Below are positions 47,841 through 57,562 of a stretch of DNA of 64,000 bases, in pieces (positions within the stretch are counted from its first letter, which is position 1; the number at the start of each line of letters is the position of its first letter). Origin of the DNA: Leuconostoc litchii (GTDB taxonomy: Bacteria > Bacillota > Bacilli > Lactobacillales > Lactobacillaceae); NCBI RefSeq assembly GCF_008107645.1, contig NZ_SDGY01000001.1, positions 839,630 through 903,629 on the forward strand. Reading direction: 5' to 3'. The position numbers and the translations under genes are program-made. The notes under the pieces were generated by a model that saw only the letters and a program-made list of their open reading frames with translations, had not been told where the DNA came from and did not search any database.

Positions 47841-48007
47841 CTTTTGCCTCACTTCTTAACTATCATTTTAAGTTTTAATGCTCAACATTGCAAATAATCA
47901 AGTGAATTACTTTTTATATGGCCGTTACACAACCTTCGTCAATCATATATTTTCCCCATTTCACATGCAGAATTTAAATAGTATTTACCACAAGACAATT
48001 TACTACC

Positions 48008-49357
48008 CTATTCATTTGACTTTATTCGTATTGTTAATAATAAGCCAACTACTGGTACAATTAAAAACCATCGACTTGTGAGCAAGAGCGCATTTATAAA
48101 GGAATCGTTCGCATTAATAGTAGTAATTAATATTGATGCAATAACGACACTACCAGCACCAATTACTTGACGCATAGTTGTGATAATCGCTGTCCCATGA
48201 CTGACCAATTTTTTTGGAAGTGCATTATTTGCAGCAGTTATTGCCGGCATCATAATAAACGCATTACCTCCTTCAAGGAGCATTGCTGCTACTAAACAAG
48301 CAAACCATGAAGCTGCACCGAATACACCCAGTAATGCGTAACCTACAAACATCATTGTCATACCAATGTAAACTAACTTTTTCAAGCCAATTTTACTTAA
48401 CATTACACCAGATTTTGGGTTTAATTGGCTCAAAAAAACGGCTGCTGGCACCATGAGCAAACCTGACCATAATGGAGTAAAATTAAAAATTTTTTGATAA
48501 AATAAAGGCATCAGTACCGTAGCAATAATTAATCCAGAATATGACAAACCCGTTAACAACATTGCCGGAACATATCCTTGATATCTAAAGACTTTTAAAT
48601 CCAAAAAAGGTTGCACTAACTTCATTTGACGAACAATAAATATGATTAACAAGCTAATACTCAGTATCAAAATAACCCACCATGCAACACCAACACCTGT
48701 CGTTGGTATCATTGATACATCATACAATATACCACCAAATCCTAGTAAAGTAACGGCTGAAAACCAATCAAAAGGGGCTGGATTCATCTCATGCGTATTC
48801 TGTATTTTACTTTGTAAAATAACTATCAAAATAGATAATATTACAAAAAATAGTATAAATAATGCACGCCAAGAGATCCACTGTAGAACAATACCTGAAA
48901 TAATTGGACCAACAGCTAATGCTGACCCCATAACTAAGCCGACAACTCCCATGGCGATACCACGTTTACTTTTATCAGTATTCTCGATAATTACGCTTTG
49001 AAATGTTGGAAACAAGGCACCCACAGCTAGTCCCTCTAATAACCTTCCAATAATAATACCAGTAAAATTAGGCGTTACCATTGCAATAAATGTACCAATT
49101 AAAAAGATACCGACAATACTATTTAATAATTTTCGTAAGGGTACATTATCTAACAACCATGGACTGAGTGGCATGACTAATGTCATAGCAACCATAAAAC
49201 CAGTGGTTAACCACTGCACTGTGCTAGCATTAACATTAAAGTTTTTCATTAAAATTGGATAAGTTGTGGTCATCGTTGACTGACTAATCGACATAATAAA
49301 TGCAATTGCTAGCAAAGATAATGAAAAAGGTGTTAATTGCTTTATATTTTTAAACAT
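48008..49357 (-). CDS. MFS drug exporter, DHA2-like
   Basis: Major facilitator transporter with 12-14 membrane segments. The motif after helix 2/3 (PLSPWLLDNVPLRKLLN) and the helix 4-5 block (GRLLEGLAVGALFPTFQSVIIE; GVVGLVMGSALAVGPIISG) are those of multidrug exporters. The start is placed at ATG 49355-49357 (449 residues), six bases after GGGG. A promoter TTGAAA-17-TAGAAT lies upstream. Substrate unknown. Confidence 0.88.
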   Translation of the reverse strand: MFKNIKQLTPFSLSLLAIAFIMSISQSTMTTTYPILMKNFNVNASTVQWLTTGFMVAMTLVMPLSPWLLDNVPLRKLLNSIVGIFLIGTFIAMVTPNFTGIIIGRLLEGLAVGALFPTFQSVIIENTDKSKRGIAMGVVGLVMGSALAVGPIISGIVLQWISWRALFILFFVILSILIVILQSKIQNTHEMNPAPFDWFSAVTLLGFGGILYDVSMIPTTGVGVAWWVILILSISLLIIFIVRQMKLVQPFLDLKVFRYQGYVPAMLLTGLSYSGLIIATVLMPLFYQKIFNFTPLWSGLLMVPAAVFLSQLNPKSGVMLSKIGLKKLVYIGMTMMFVGYALLGVFGAASWFACLVAAMLLEGGNAFIMMPAITAANNALPKKLVSHGTAIITTMRQVIGAGSVVIASILITTINANDSFINALLLTSRWFLIVPVVGLLLTIRIKSNE

Positions 49358-49457
49358 TAAATTCCCCAAAAAACTTATTTTATATTCATTCTAATATAAA
49401 GATAAAAAAATTTCAACCGTACTATTTATATTAAAAAATAAATTAATTTGCTTATAT

Positions 49458-51323
49458 TTATTGAATATGATGGACTACGCCTACTTTTTCAACGATTAAT
49501 CTAACATAATTACGTGCACCTAGAGCGCCCTGATGTACACCATCGTCAGCAAACCAGTCTGCATGTTGTTTAGCTAAACCATACCAATTAACCACATGCA
49601 AATTTTTATAATCTTTGTCAGCCTTCTGTAACATGGCATTATTGTCTTTTTGCCATGGCTTACTTTGTACAAAATTATTCACCCAATAAACTTGTCTTTT
49701 AGCACCAAATGTTTTCATCATTCGATCTAAATCTGAGCGTCTGATTTCTCCATTAGTACCCAGACCTACTAAAATATTTTCTGATAATTGGTTGTTATGA
49801 GCCATTTCTGCGACCAAACCTGGCGCTTCATATGCCTGCCTCCCTACTTTGGCATTAACAATTACATTAGGATTAATATCTTGTAAATATGGAGCAGCAT
49901 CTAGCATAACTGAATCACCAATTGCGGTGAATGACATTTTTTTAAAATAAAGATATTGATTACCATTTAAAGCATAGGTGTCAATTATTTTTTTATCATC
50001 TGTTGACGTTTGATTCTTATTCGATGGCACAGTAGATTGATTAGCAGAGTTTTTTGCGGCCTTGTTTCGTTTCGCCACTTCTTTCTTATTTTTAGATAGT
50101 TTTTGCTGTAATGCAGTTTGCGGTTGATCTTGATTGGCTCTTTTATCGGCTAATCCATGCGCAATAAAAAGAAAAAAGACTAAAGTAATAGTTAATGCAA
50201 AAAAGAATCGATTACGTGAGTGTATCAACCACGACCCTAGTTGACGTAGTTTAAGCCCATTACGGAAAATATTCTCAATGTATCGATAACTTATTTCACT
50301 TACAAACAAGACTAATATTACTTCGGTAATTGTATGCCAAGTGTTGGGCTGATAATTAGGTACCAATTTTTCATAAAAGACAAAAATTGGTAGTTGGTAT
50401 AAATAAATACTGTAAGAACGTGTACCTAGATATGCCAGAATCTTATTATCAAATAATTTTGAAAACAAAGAAGCTGGATGCGCTGTAACTGCTACTAAAA
50501 TCGTTCCTACTATACTAATTAAATACATTAAACCATAATATGTGTTTGGCTGTTGACCATTTAAAGCTGCCATTGCCACACAAAAAGTTAAAAGAGCAAT
50601 AATGCCCACACCATTTAGATAGTACCGTATATGCTGGTTAGCATTACTTGTTAATTTACTGGAGGGCCAAACAAAGGCAAGCGCAGTGCCCAACAAAATT
50701 GCAAATAGACGTGTATCAGTACCGTAGTATACACGATTAATCATTGTTGGACTATATAACACAGCCATTGTAATTGCACTAATCAATGAAAAAAAGGCTA
50801 AAGCACTCGCAACATAGATTTTCTTAAATCTTAAGCGTAAAATCCCCCAAACAATTAATGGCCATATCAGATAAAATTGGCCTTCTATAGATAATGACCA
50901 CAAATGAGTAAAAGGTGATGCACCACCAAATTGCTGAAAATAAGATTGTCCGTGCCCAATTGACCAAAAATTGTAAACATAAAATAAATTAGTCTCAATA
51001 ATGGGACGTAAATTATATATTAAGTCACGATCAAATAACAAAATTACAGTAACCACAACGAACAACATCCCTACTAGAGCAGGATATAATCGTTTAATTC
51101 TACGTTTGTAAAATTGTATGACAGAAATACGATAATTTTGATCATACTCCTGAATCAACAAATCAGTAATTAAGTACCCTGAAATCACAAAAAAAAGCGG
51201 TACGCCTAACCAGCCACCGACAAATTTTGTAGGCATCAAATGAAATAAAATAACTCCAACAACAGCCAAAGCACGTAGGCCATCGAAGCCCTTTATATAG
51301 CGTCTTTTTGGACTCTTCATCAT
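49458..51323 (-). CDS. oatA: OatA-like membrane acyltransferase with SGNH domain
   Basis: 621-residue protein with an N-terminal acyltransferase 3 domain (about ten membrane segments; GFDGLRALAVVGVILFHL with the catalytic His, PLFFVISGYLITDLL) and an extracellular SGNH esterase-like domain with AIGDSVMLDA (nucleophile Ser) and DDGVHQGALGARNYV (Asp-x-x-His). The likely role is O-acetylation of peptidoglycan, giving lysozyme resistance. A TTGACA-17-TAAAAT promoter is upstream. Other wall polymers remain possible acceptors. Confidence 0.9.
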   Translation of the reverse strand: MMKSPKRRYIKGFDGLRALAVVGVILFHLMPTKFVGGWLGVPLFFVISGYLITDLLIQEYDQNYRISVIQFYKRRIKRLYPALVGMLFVVVTVILLFDRDLIYNLRPIIETNLFYVYNFWSIGHGQSYFQQFGGASPFTHLWSLSIEGQFYLIWPLIVWGILRLRFKKIYVASALAFFSLISAITMAVLYSPTMINRVYYGTDTRLFAILLGTALAFVWPSSKLTSNANQHIRYYLNGVGIIALLTFCVAMAALNGQQPNTYYGLMYLISIVGTILVAVTAHPASLFSKLFDNKILAYLGTRSYSIYLYQLPIFVFYEKLVPNYQPNTWHTITEVILVLFVSEISYRYIENIFRNGLKLRQLGSWLIHSRNRFFFALTITLVFFLFIAHGLADKRANQDQPQTALQQKLSKNKKEVAKRNKAAKNSANQSTVPSNKNQTSTDDKKIIDTYALNGNQYLYFKKMSFTAIGDSVMLDAAPYLQDINPNVIVNAKVGRQAYEAPGLVAEMAHNNQLSENILVGLGTNGEIRRSDLDRMMKTFGAKRQVYWVNNFVQSKPWQKDNNAMLQKADKDYKNLHVVNWYGLAKQHADWFADDGVHQGALGARNYVRLIVEKVGVVHHIQ

Positions 51324-51429
51324 ATTAACCGTTATGTTCCCTCAATAATATTAAATACGAATCATTTATAGCATTACTTTAATTTTACTTTTATTAACAT
51401 AACGTGTCAAATATTTCAAAAACATTTCC

Positions 51430-52437
51430 TCACTTGATTGTTGTACCGCGCTTTTCAAATGTATGTGGTAATGTGACCTGCATATTATCAACAACTTCGT
51501 TATTCATTAATTTCGTTAACATACGCATAGCAACTGCACCAATATCATATTTGGGTTGACCAATTGAAGTCAGTGCTGGTCTCGTTACAATAGCAAATTT
51601 AGTATCGTTTGACGTAATAATCTCAAAGTCATCCGGAACTGACTTACCTTGATCAAACATATAATTCATAATGCCTAATGCTACTTCATCATCATGGACA
51701 ATTGCAGCAGTGGCATTAGTAGCATATATTTTTTCTGCTAGTTGGTACCCAGCTGCATAATCTTGATGAGATGAGAATAACAATGTTTCATCAAAATCTT
51801 GCCCATTGGCTTCTAATCCACTTTGATATCCAACCAAACGATGTTGCTTGTTGATTGCATATTCCATCGGTCCAGTTACTAACGCAACACGTTTATGTCC
51901 ATTATTAATAACCATTTCAACAGCTTCTTTAACAGCAGCGACATAATCAATATTAACACTAGGTAAAACTTTTTCCGCATCAATTGAACCAGCCAGTACA
52001 ACCGGCGCATCAACAGAAGCAATTGTCTTTAATACTTCTCGATCTAACTCGTTACCCATGAAAATAATACCATCGACTTGTTTACTAGCAAGATTATTAA
52101 TGGCCATTGTTTCACGTACAGGATCTTCGTCTGTATTTGTTAGCAATACGTCATAATGGTACATATTAGCAACATCATCAATACCACGGGCTAATTCAGA
52201 GTAATACATATCTGTGACATCAGGCATAACAACACCGATTGTTGTTGTCTTTTTTGATGCCAATCCACGGGCTACAGCATTGGGATGGTATCCTAATTCC
52301 TCAATAGCATCTAAAACTTTACGTTTCGTTGATTCACGCACATTACTGTTTCCGTTTACAACACGTGACACTGTGGCTAATGATACACCAACTCGACTAG
52401 CCACGTCATATATCGTAGCTGTTTGCTTTTTTTGCAT
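51430..52437 (-). CDS. ccpA: Catabolite control protein CcpA
   Basis: LacI/GalR regulator of 335 residues. The helix-turn-helix is at the N-terminus (TIYDVASRVGVSLATVSRVVNG) with the hinge ELGYHPNAVARGLASKKT; the periplasmic-binding-like core follows (TTTIGVVMPDVTDMYYSEL). With HPr-Ser-P it binds cre sites for carbon catabolite control. It is divergent from pepQ, the usual lactic acid bacterial arrangement, with two cre-like sites between them that suggest autoregulation. Confidence 0.96.
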   Translation of the reverse strand: MQKKQTATIYDVASRVGVSLATVSRVVNGNSNVRESTKRKVLDAIEELGYHPNAVARGLASKKTTTIGVVMPDVTDMYYSELARGIDDVANMYHYDVLLTNTDEDPVRETMAINNLASKQVDGIIFMGNELDREVLKTIASVDAPVVLAGSIDAEKVLPSVNIDYVAAVKEAVEMVINNGHKRVALVTGPMEYAINKQHRLVGYQSGLEANGQDFDETLLFSSHQDYAAGYQLAEKIYATNATAAIVHDDEVALGIMNYMFDQGKSVPDDFEIITSNDTKFAIVTRPALTSIGQPKYDIGAVAMRMLTKLMNNEVVDNMQVTLPHTFEKRGTTIK

Positions 52438-52519
52438 AGTTTATTCCTCTTTATGACTGATTTATAATTAGATTTAATTTTAAAAGTTATCTACACTATT
52501 ATATCAAATCAGCGTCAAA

Positions 52520-52556
52520 TTGCAAACGCTTACAACATTAATTATAGTCGCTTTCA
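52520..52556. promoter_or_regulatory. Two cre-like sites between ccpA and pepQ
   Basis: TGCAAACGCTTACA (within 52520-52535) matches the cre consensus TGWAANCGNTNWCA in 13 of 14 positions. TGAAAGCGACTATA on the minus strand (52543-52556) matches 12 of 14. They are about 22 bases apart. Confidence 0.8.
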
Positions 52557-52643
52557 CAATTGTTTCACCTTGTTACAAGAAAAGATTCATGAATATGAAA
52601 GTGATACAATATGTTTATATAAAATTTCACAGGAGTTCGTGTT

Positions 52644-53741
52644 ATGAATGTAGAAAAAATCCACGCATTAACTAATTGGTTATCGCAAAAAGAATTATCT
52701 GGCGCAATCATCACAAACTATCATAGTGTCGCCTATTTAAGCGGTTTTGAATCAGATCCTATTGAGCGTGTATTGGCACTTGTACTGTTAGAAAATCATG
52801 AACCATTTTTGTTTGGTCCAGCCCTTGAGGTTCATAGCATGAAAGAAAGTGGTTGGAACTATGATGCTATTGGCTACGAGGATCAAGAAAACCCTTGGTT
52901 AAAGTTGACAATGCAACTTAAAATGAAAACAAACGGTCAAAAATTTGCTATTGAATCTGATAATTTAACCGTTGCGCGACTTAATTTATTGCAATCGGCA
53001 TATCCTGATGGTGACTTTTCGATAGATATCACTGATCAAATTAATTACCTACGTCTCATTAAAACACCAGCAGAAATTGCACATATGAAAGCTGCCGGAC
53101 GTGATGCCGATAAAGCTTTTAACATTGGCTTCAACGCACTGAAAAACGGCATATCTGAACTAGCGGTAGCTGCTGAATTAGAATTTGAACTTAAAAAATC
53201 TGGTATTACGGGTATGAGTTTTGAAACTTTGGTTCAATTTGGTGAGCACGCAGCTGATCCACATGGATCAACATCAACTAATACACTTAAACCTGGTGAA
53301 ATGGCCTTATTTGATTTAGGAACTATGTCTGAAGGTTATGCTTCCGACGCTACAAGAACAGTAGCTTTTGGTGCCGTCAGTGATGAAGCAAAAAAAATCC
53401 ATGCGGTCACACTCGAAGCACAACTAGCTGCGCAATCACAAGCTAAAATCGGTATGACGGCTAGTGAGTTGGATAGAATTGCACGAGATGTCATTAAAGC
53501 AGCTGGTTATGGTCAGTACTTTAATCATCGCCTTGGTCATGGTTTAGGATCATCTGTACACGAGTTTCCATCTATCATGGCAGGAAATGACATGGTATTG
53601 GCGGAAGGCATGGTATTTTCTATCGAACCAGGCATATATGTACCTGGTGTCGCAGGAGTGCGTATTGAAGATAGCGGCTATATGAGTAAAGATGGTTTCG
53701 TTTCTTATACTAATACGCCAAAAGATTTGCTACAATTTTAA
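52644..53741 (+). CDS. pepQ: Xaa-Pro dipeptidase PepQ (M24)
   Basis: Cytoplasmic prolidase of 365 residues hydrolysing Xaa-Pro dipeptides. A creatinase-like N-domain is followed by the pita-bread domain with metal ligands in FDLGTMSEGYASDATRT (two Asp), HRLGHGLGSSVHEFP (His), SIEPGIYV (Glu) and VRIEDSGYM (Glu). AGGAG precedes the ATG by seven to eight bases. It is divergent from ccpA and monocistronic, ending in a strong terminator. Confidence 0.95.
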   Translation: MNVEKIHALTNWLSQKELSGAIITNYHSVAYLSGFESDPIERVLALVLLENHEPFLFGPALEVHSMKESGWNYDAIGYEDQENPWLKLTMQLKMKTNGQKFAIESDNLTVARLNLLQSAYPDGDFSIDITDQINYLRLIKTPAEIAHMKAAGRDADKAFNIGFNALKNGISELAVAAELEFELKKSGITGMSFETLVQFGEHAADPHGSTSTNTLKPGEMALFDLGTMSEGYASDATRTVAFGAVSDEAKKIHAVTLEAQLAAQSQAKIGMTASELDRIARDVIKAAGYGQYFNHRLGHGLGSSVHEFPSIMAGNDMVLAEGMVFSIEPGIYVPGVAGVRIEDSGYMSKDGFVSYTNTPKDLLQF

Positions 53742-53744
53742 AGT

Positions 53745-53774
53745 AAAAAGCACTGGTCTAGGCCAGTGCTTTTT
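53745..53774. terminator. Bidirectional terminator between pepQ and the CPBP gene
   Basis: Perfect 12-bp stem AAAAAGCACTGG/CCAGTGCTTTTT with a six-base loop; it overlaps the stop of the convergent CPBP gene. Confidence 0.9.
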
Positions 53775-54513
53775 AATGTAAAGCTTTCTCAGTAGCTATG
53801 ATTAAAATAGGTATCATCGATAAACCATTATTTATCATATGGATTGCGATACTATTTCGCAACTCACCAGTTTTCTTATAAACATATGCTAAAATCATGC
53901 CCATAGTGGCATAAATAACAAAACTCAAGGTATCAGCTAAATTAGTTGGAATATTTCCCATATGCGGTAAAGCAAAAATCATGCCTGATAAAATAACATT
54001 CCCCCACCACCAATTTTTACGGAAAAAATAATTTAAAATCAATCCGCGAAAAATCATTTCTTCAACTACAGGGGCAAACAGAACACCATAAATCACCATG
54101 CCAACCATTGTAACACTAAAACTTGATGTTAATTCGTTAATGGCTGCTTGATTTTCACTGATGCTCACACCTGTTAAATGAATACGTAGCTGTGCCAATA
54201 TTCCTTCAACAATGATCATCAGGAACAACATACCAACTAACCACCATAGACCACGCCAATTTCTAATATTTGGTTTGGTAAATATTGGTCCCTCAATGTT
54301 CTTTTTCAATAAAAAATAAACATACCAACCTAAACCACTATAAAAAAGAAGCATAAGGATTACACAAAGTATCTGTACCCAAACATTATCAATGTTATTG
54401 GAAATAGCTAAAGGCAGTGGCGCAATCACTAATAAAAATAAAACCACCATAAAATTAATTATTCTCATAATTAATGACTGAGGTGTTACATCGTCTACCA
54501 TTTTAATCATCAT
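53773..54513 (-). CDS. CPBP family intramembrane protease
   Basis: Membrane protein of about 246 residues with roughly seven hydrophobic segments. The CPBP (Abi) motifs are present: PVVEEMIFRGLIL (EExxxR) and the later MIFALPHM (His). In lactic acid bacteria such proteins are linked to bacteriocin self-immunity or Ras-like CAAX processing, but no bacteriocin gene is seen here. The start is one of two adjacent ATGs (54513 or 54510) after GAGG, and overlaps the preceding small gene by about ten bases. Confidence 0.87.
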   Translation of the reverse strand: MMIKMVDDVTPQSLIMRIINFMVVLFLLVIAPLPLAISNNIDNVWVQILCVILMLLFYSGLGWYVYFLLKKNIEGPIFTKPNIRNWRGLWWLVGMLFLMIIVEGILAQLRIHLTGVSISENQAAINELTSSFSVTMVGMVIYGVLFAPVVEEMIFRGLILNYFFRKNWWWGNVILSGMIFALPHMGNIPTNLADTLSFVIYATMGMILAYVYKKTGELRNSIAIHMINNGLSMIPILIIATEKALH

Positions 54514-54709
54514 TATCCTCGCCGAGTGTCAACTTTTTCTTTTGCCAATATAGCCATACATAACCAATATTAAAAACAATAAACAAAATAATGACCAATA
54601 CTATAGTTAACCATAAAGGCCAACGTTGCTGGTCACTTAACAAAAATATCAAAACAAATAGTAAGACACTCACAATAGATATAATTACTCTTACAATTAA
54701 ATTACCCAT
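54503..54709 (-). CDS. Small two-helix membrane protein
   Basis: 68-residue hydrophobic protein with two membrane segments (about 4-25 and 33-55) and a charged tail (QKKKLTLGEDNDD). AGGAAAATAG precedes the ATG. It sits between a Cof phosphatase gene (the start is one base past its stop) and the CPBP protease gene it overlaps, so all three are co-translated. I do not recognise the family. Confidence 0.7.
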   Translation of the reverse strand: MGNLIVRVIISIVSVLLFVLIFLLSDQQRWPLWLTIVLVIILFIVFNIGYVWLYWQKKKLTLGEDNDD

Positions 54710-55543
54710 CTATTTTCCTATATGTCCATCAATGAATTCCGCTACAGCGCCTTCGTTATTCGTTTTTGATAACACTACATCTGCTAATTCCTTAATCTCT
54801 GGTTTAGCATTGGCTACAGCTACACCAACGCCTGCAGCTTTAATCTGCGCTGCGTCATTTAGGTTATCACCCAAAGCGGCAACTTCATCACGAGAAATAC
54901 CTAGCATCTTAGCAAGTTCCAAACCAGCAGATCCTTTATCGCTACCTTTAGGGTTAAATTCTACGTACCGATTTGAACTAAATGTTGTTAAGACATAATC
55001 TGCAAGTTGTGCATTAACAGTATCAGCAATTTTTTGCAAAACCATTGGATTAGTATGTTCAAAAATAACTTTCATAATTGGTTTCTCATATGTTAAAAAG
55101 TCAAGATTGGCATCCGTCATTTCCGTGTAAGGAACATTACGCTCTTTCATGTATCTTTCATCATTTTTAGAAATGTTGTGAATAAAAAGAGTATCCAACG
55201 TATATATATGTGTGTCAATATCCGATTGGATTTGTCCTAAGCTAAAAATACTTTTCGCTAGTTCTAAATCCATGCCATGTTGCACAACAATATTTTCAGC
55301 ACCATTGGCATTAATTTCAACAATAGCACCGCCATTATATGATACAACGTATTGCTTCTCTTGTTGATTCAATCCCAAATCTCTTAATGTACCAAAAACT
55401 GACTTATATGAACGTCCCGTATTGGGTACAAAATAACCACCATCTTGCACAAACTTCTGCACTGCGACAATATTTTTTGCGTTAACACTACCATCATCAT
55501 TAAGCAATGTTTCATCTAAATCCGAAAGAATTAATTTTATCAT
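54710..55543 (-). CDS. Cof-type HAD phosphatase
   Basis: HAD superfamily IIB hydrolase of about 277 residues. Motif I is LILSDLDETLL near the start, motif II lies near VPNTGRS, and the C-terminal block EFNPKGSDKGSAGLELAKML with AALGDNLNDAAQIKAAG gives motifs III/IV. Likely a sugar phosphate or flavin phosphatase; substrate unknown. The start is an ATG pair at 55543/55546 after GGAG; a TTG at 55555 would lie in the Shine-Dalgarno. Confidence 0.9.
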   Translation of the reverse strand: MIKLILSDLDETLLNDDGSVNAKNIVAVQKFVQDGGYFVPNTGRSYKSVFGTLRDLGLNQQEKQYVVSYNGGAIVEINANGAENIVVQHGMDLELAKSIFSLGQIQSDIDTHIYTLDTLFIHNISKNDERYMKERNVPYTEMTDANLDFLTYEKPIMKVIFEHTNPMVLQKIADTVNAQLADYVLTTFSSNRYVEFNPKGSDKGSAGLELAKMLGISRDEVAALGDNLNDAAQIKAAGVGVAVANAKPEIKELADVVLSKTNNEGAVAEFIDGHIGK

Positions 55544-55588
55544 CATAATCTCCAATTAAGTTTGTATATTCATTATAACTAAAATGAA

Positions 55589-56050
55589 TTATTTATTCGA
55601 TAATTCTCCAATAAACTTTATTTCTGATTGGCATTGACCACAACGATATCGTGCAACTGGAAATTTTCTTTTTCGGATGATACGATGTCCGTTTGCACAA
55701 CGGTACAACCATTGATGCTGCGCATGTTGACGTTTACCAATATCTGGTGCATAGCGAGCCCCGCCAACTTTTATCAGTAATTTTTTAAAATCTTTATCCT
55801 GATGTCGATATCCTTGATGATTCAAATGTAAATGATAGTGTACTAATTCATGCTTGATAATACCAACAAAATCAGCTGTTTTAACCATTTTAGGATTGAA
55901 TTCAAGATTGTGTGTTGTTAACAAATACCGTCCACCTGTAGTACGTAAGCGTCGATTGAAACTTGCCTTATGTTTAAAAGGTTGTTCAAAAAATTGCTTT
56001 GAAATTTTTTCTACGAGATATTGTAATTGTTTATTATCATCCATCTTCAT
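55589..56050 (-). CDS. sprT: SprT-like zinc metalloprotein
   Basis: 153-residue protein with HELVHYHLHL (HExxH zinc motif) and a C-terminal four-cysteine-type region (RCANGHRIIRKRKFPVARYRCGQC) matching the SprT/YdcK family. A metal-dependent hydrolase role is assumed from the motif; the substrate is unknown. It stands alone between the HAD gene and acpP. Confidence 0.9.
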   Translation of the reverse strand: MKMDDNKQLQYLVEKISKQFFEQPFKHKASFNRRLRTTGGRYLLTTHNLEFNPKMVKTADFVGIIKHELVHYHLHLNHQGYRHQDKDFKKLLIKVGGARYAPDIGKRQHAQHQWLYRCANGHRIIRKRKFPVARYRCGQCQSEIKFIGELSNK

Positions 56051-56149
56051 TAACGCAAGCCTTCACAGTATGGGTATGAAAAAAAGCCCTATACAAATGA
56101 CTATATGTGCAGGAACTCTTTCATTAAAATGGTAAGCTATATCGTTTTA

Positions 56150-56398
56150 TTAATTTTGATGATCAACAATATAATCAACAGTTTGCTGCAATGTCACTAA
56201 GTTTTCTGCATCATCATCAGAAATTTCAACATTAAACATATCTTCAACTTCTAATACTAATTCAACGAAATCAATTGAATCTGCATCAATATCTGTTAAA
56301 AAATTCAAATCAGGTGTAATATTATCTCGCTTGACATTAAAGCGTTCCGCAATCTCGTCAGCCATCATATTATAAATTGCTTCTTTTTCCATTGCCAT
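56150..56398 (-). CDS. acpP: Acyl carrier protein
   Basis: 82-residue acidic carrier protein of fatty acid synthesis. The phosphopantetheine serine is in DADSIDFVELVLEVEDMF. It follows plsX after 50 bases, the usual plsX-acpP arrangement, and probably supplies acyl groups to PlsX. A second acpP normally exists in the fab cluster of related genomes. Confidence 0.93.
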   Translation of the reverse strand: MAMEKEAIYNMMADEIAERFNVKRDNITPDLNFLTDIDADSIDFVELVLEVEDMFNVEISDDDAENLVTLQQTVDYIVDHQN

Positions 56399-56448
56399 TA
56401 TAATCTACTCTCCAGAACTTATAATCTAAAAAAACATTATATCACAAC

Positions 56449-57495
56449 TTATTCATTGATTTGTGATTGTAATTCATTTTTAGCTACCTGTAATTCATCT
56501 TTGTGGTCTACGATATAAGATTGAATATCTGGAATCAGATTTTTTTCAATCATTTTCTTTATTTGCCCCATGGTATTGGCGACAGCATTCGCCTTAGCAG
56601 ATCCATGTGTTTTAACGACTGGCGCATTAACGCCAAGAATAACGGCCCCACCTGCCTCATTGTAGTCTAATTTTCTTTGAATATCTTTAAAAGCAGGTTT
56701 TAGTAGTAAACCACCCATTTTACCACGCAAACCAGTTTGCAAAATGGCATGTTTAATTTGCTTTAACATCATCAAAGCAGTGCCTTCCGTAGCTTTCAAG
56801 GCTGCATTTCCTGAAAATCCATCAGCAACCACAACATCAGCAGTGCCTTCTAGTAATTCACGCGCTTCAATATTTCCTATAAAGTTAAAGGACTTTGAAT
56901 TTTTCATTAATTGATGTGCAACTTTATGAATTTCATCACCTTTATCTTCTTCGGCACCATTGTTCAACAAACGTACACGTGCATTATTGATACCCAGAAC
57001 ATGAGAAGCATAAAAACTTCCTAATATACCGTATTGATAAAGATGTGCTGGTTTACTTTCAGCATTAGCACCTAAATCCATAAATACAAATTGATCATTT
57101 TGTCCATCAAAACTTGGCAACGCTGTTGCCAAGGCAGGACGATCAACACCTTTAATGCGGCCAACCAAGAAAATAGCACTAGACAACAAGGCACCTGTGT
57201 TTCCAGCACTAAACAACGCATCTGCTTCACCAGATTTAACTGCGTTAGCTGCTCTAACCATCGATGAATCTTTCTTTTTTCTCATGGCTTTTACGGGCTC
57301 GTCACCCATTTCAATCACTTCTGTCGTTGAAATTAATTGAATACGGGTCCAATCTTTAACCAACGGTTTAACCTTTTCACTAGTTCCAAAAAGTAAAAAT
57401 TCAATATCTTCGTAACGATCGCGAGCTATTTCTACACCTTTTACAATTTCTAGAGGGGCAAAATCACCACCCATTGCATCTATTGCTATCTTCAT
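56449..57495 (-). CDS. plsX: Phosphate acyltransferase PlsX
   Basis: Converts acyl-ACP to acyl phosphate for PlsY in phospholipid synthesis; 348 residues, peripheral to the membrane. The N-terminus MKIAIDAMGGDFAPLEIVKG is diagnostic, with FSAGNTGALLSSAIFLVGRI and VVADGFSGNAALKATEG later. ATG 57493-57495 matches the family start, but the Shine-Dalgarno (57531-57538) is 35 bases upstream behind a hairpin. An ATT codon with proper spacing is an alternative, less likely start. Confidence 0.95.
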   Translation of the reverse strand: MKIAIDAMGGDFAPLEIVKGVEIARDRYEDIEFLLFGTSEKVKPLVKDWTRIQLISTTEVIEMGDEPVKAMRKKKDSSMVRAANAVKSGEADALFSAGNTGALLSSAIFLVGRIKGVDRPALATALPSFDGQNDQFVFMDLGANAESKPAHLYQYGILGSFYASHVLGINNARVRLLNNGAEEDKGDEIHKVAHQLMKNSKSFNFIGNIEARELLEGTADVVVADGFSGNAALKATEGTALMMLKQIKHAILQTGLRGKMGGLLLKPAFKDIQRKLDYNEAGGAVILGVNAPVVKTHGSAKANAVANTMGQIKKMIEKNLIPDIQSYIVDHKDELQVAKNELQSQINE

Positions 57496-57538
57496 TATTT
57501 TAATATGCTCAACTAATTCAATTGAGCATTCCCTTTCT
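57496..57538 (-). promoter_or_regulatory. plsX leader: Shine-Dalgarno separated from ATG by a hairpin
   Basis: AGAAAGGG (57531-57538) is followed by an eight-bp stem ATGCTCAA/TTGAGCAT (57522-57529 with 57505-57512) and nine bases to the ATG. Folding the stem would bring the ATG to normal distance. Confidence 0.55.
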
Positions 57539-57562
57539 ATGTGTTATAAATGAGTTAATTTC

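Noticed and set aside
47878-48081. 67-codon plus-strand frame between aldB and the MFS gene
   Set aside because: No Shine-Dalgarno, overlaps the end of the MFS gene and covers the aldB promoter region; composition looks non-coding.
53773-54709. Bacteriocin immunity locus around the CPBP protease
   Set aside because: No double-glycine leader peptide, bacteriocin-sized cationic peptide or ABC exporter was found nearby; only the CPBP family link remains.
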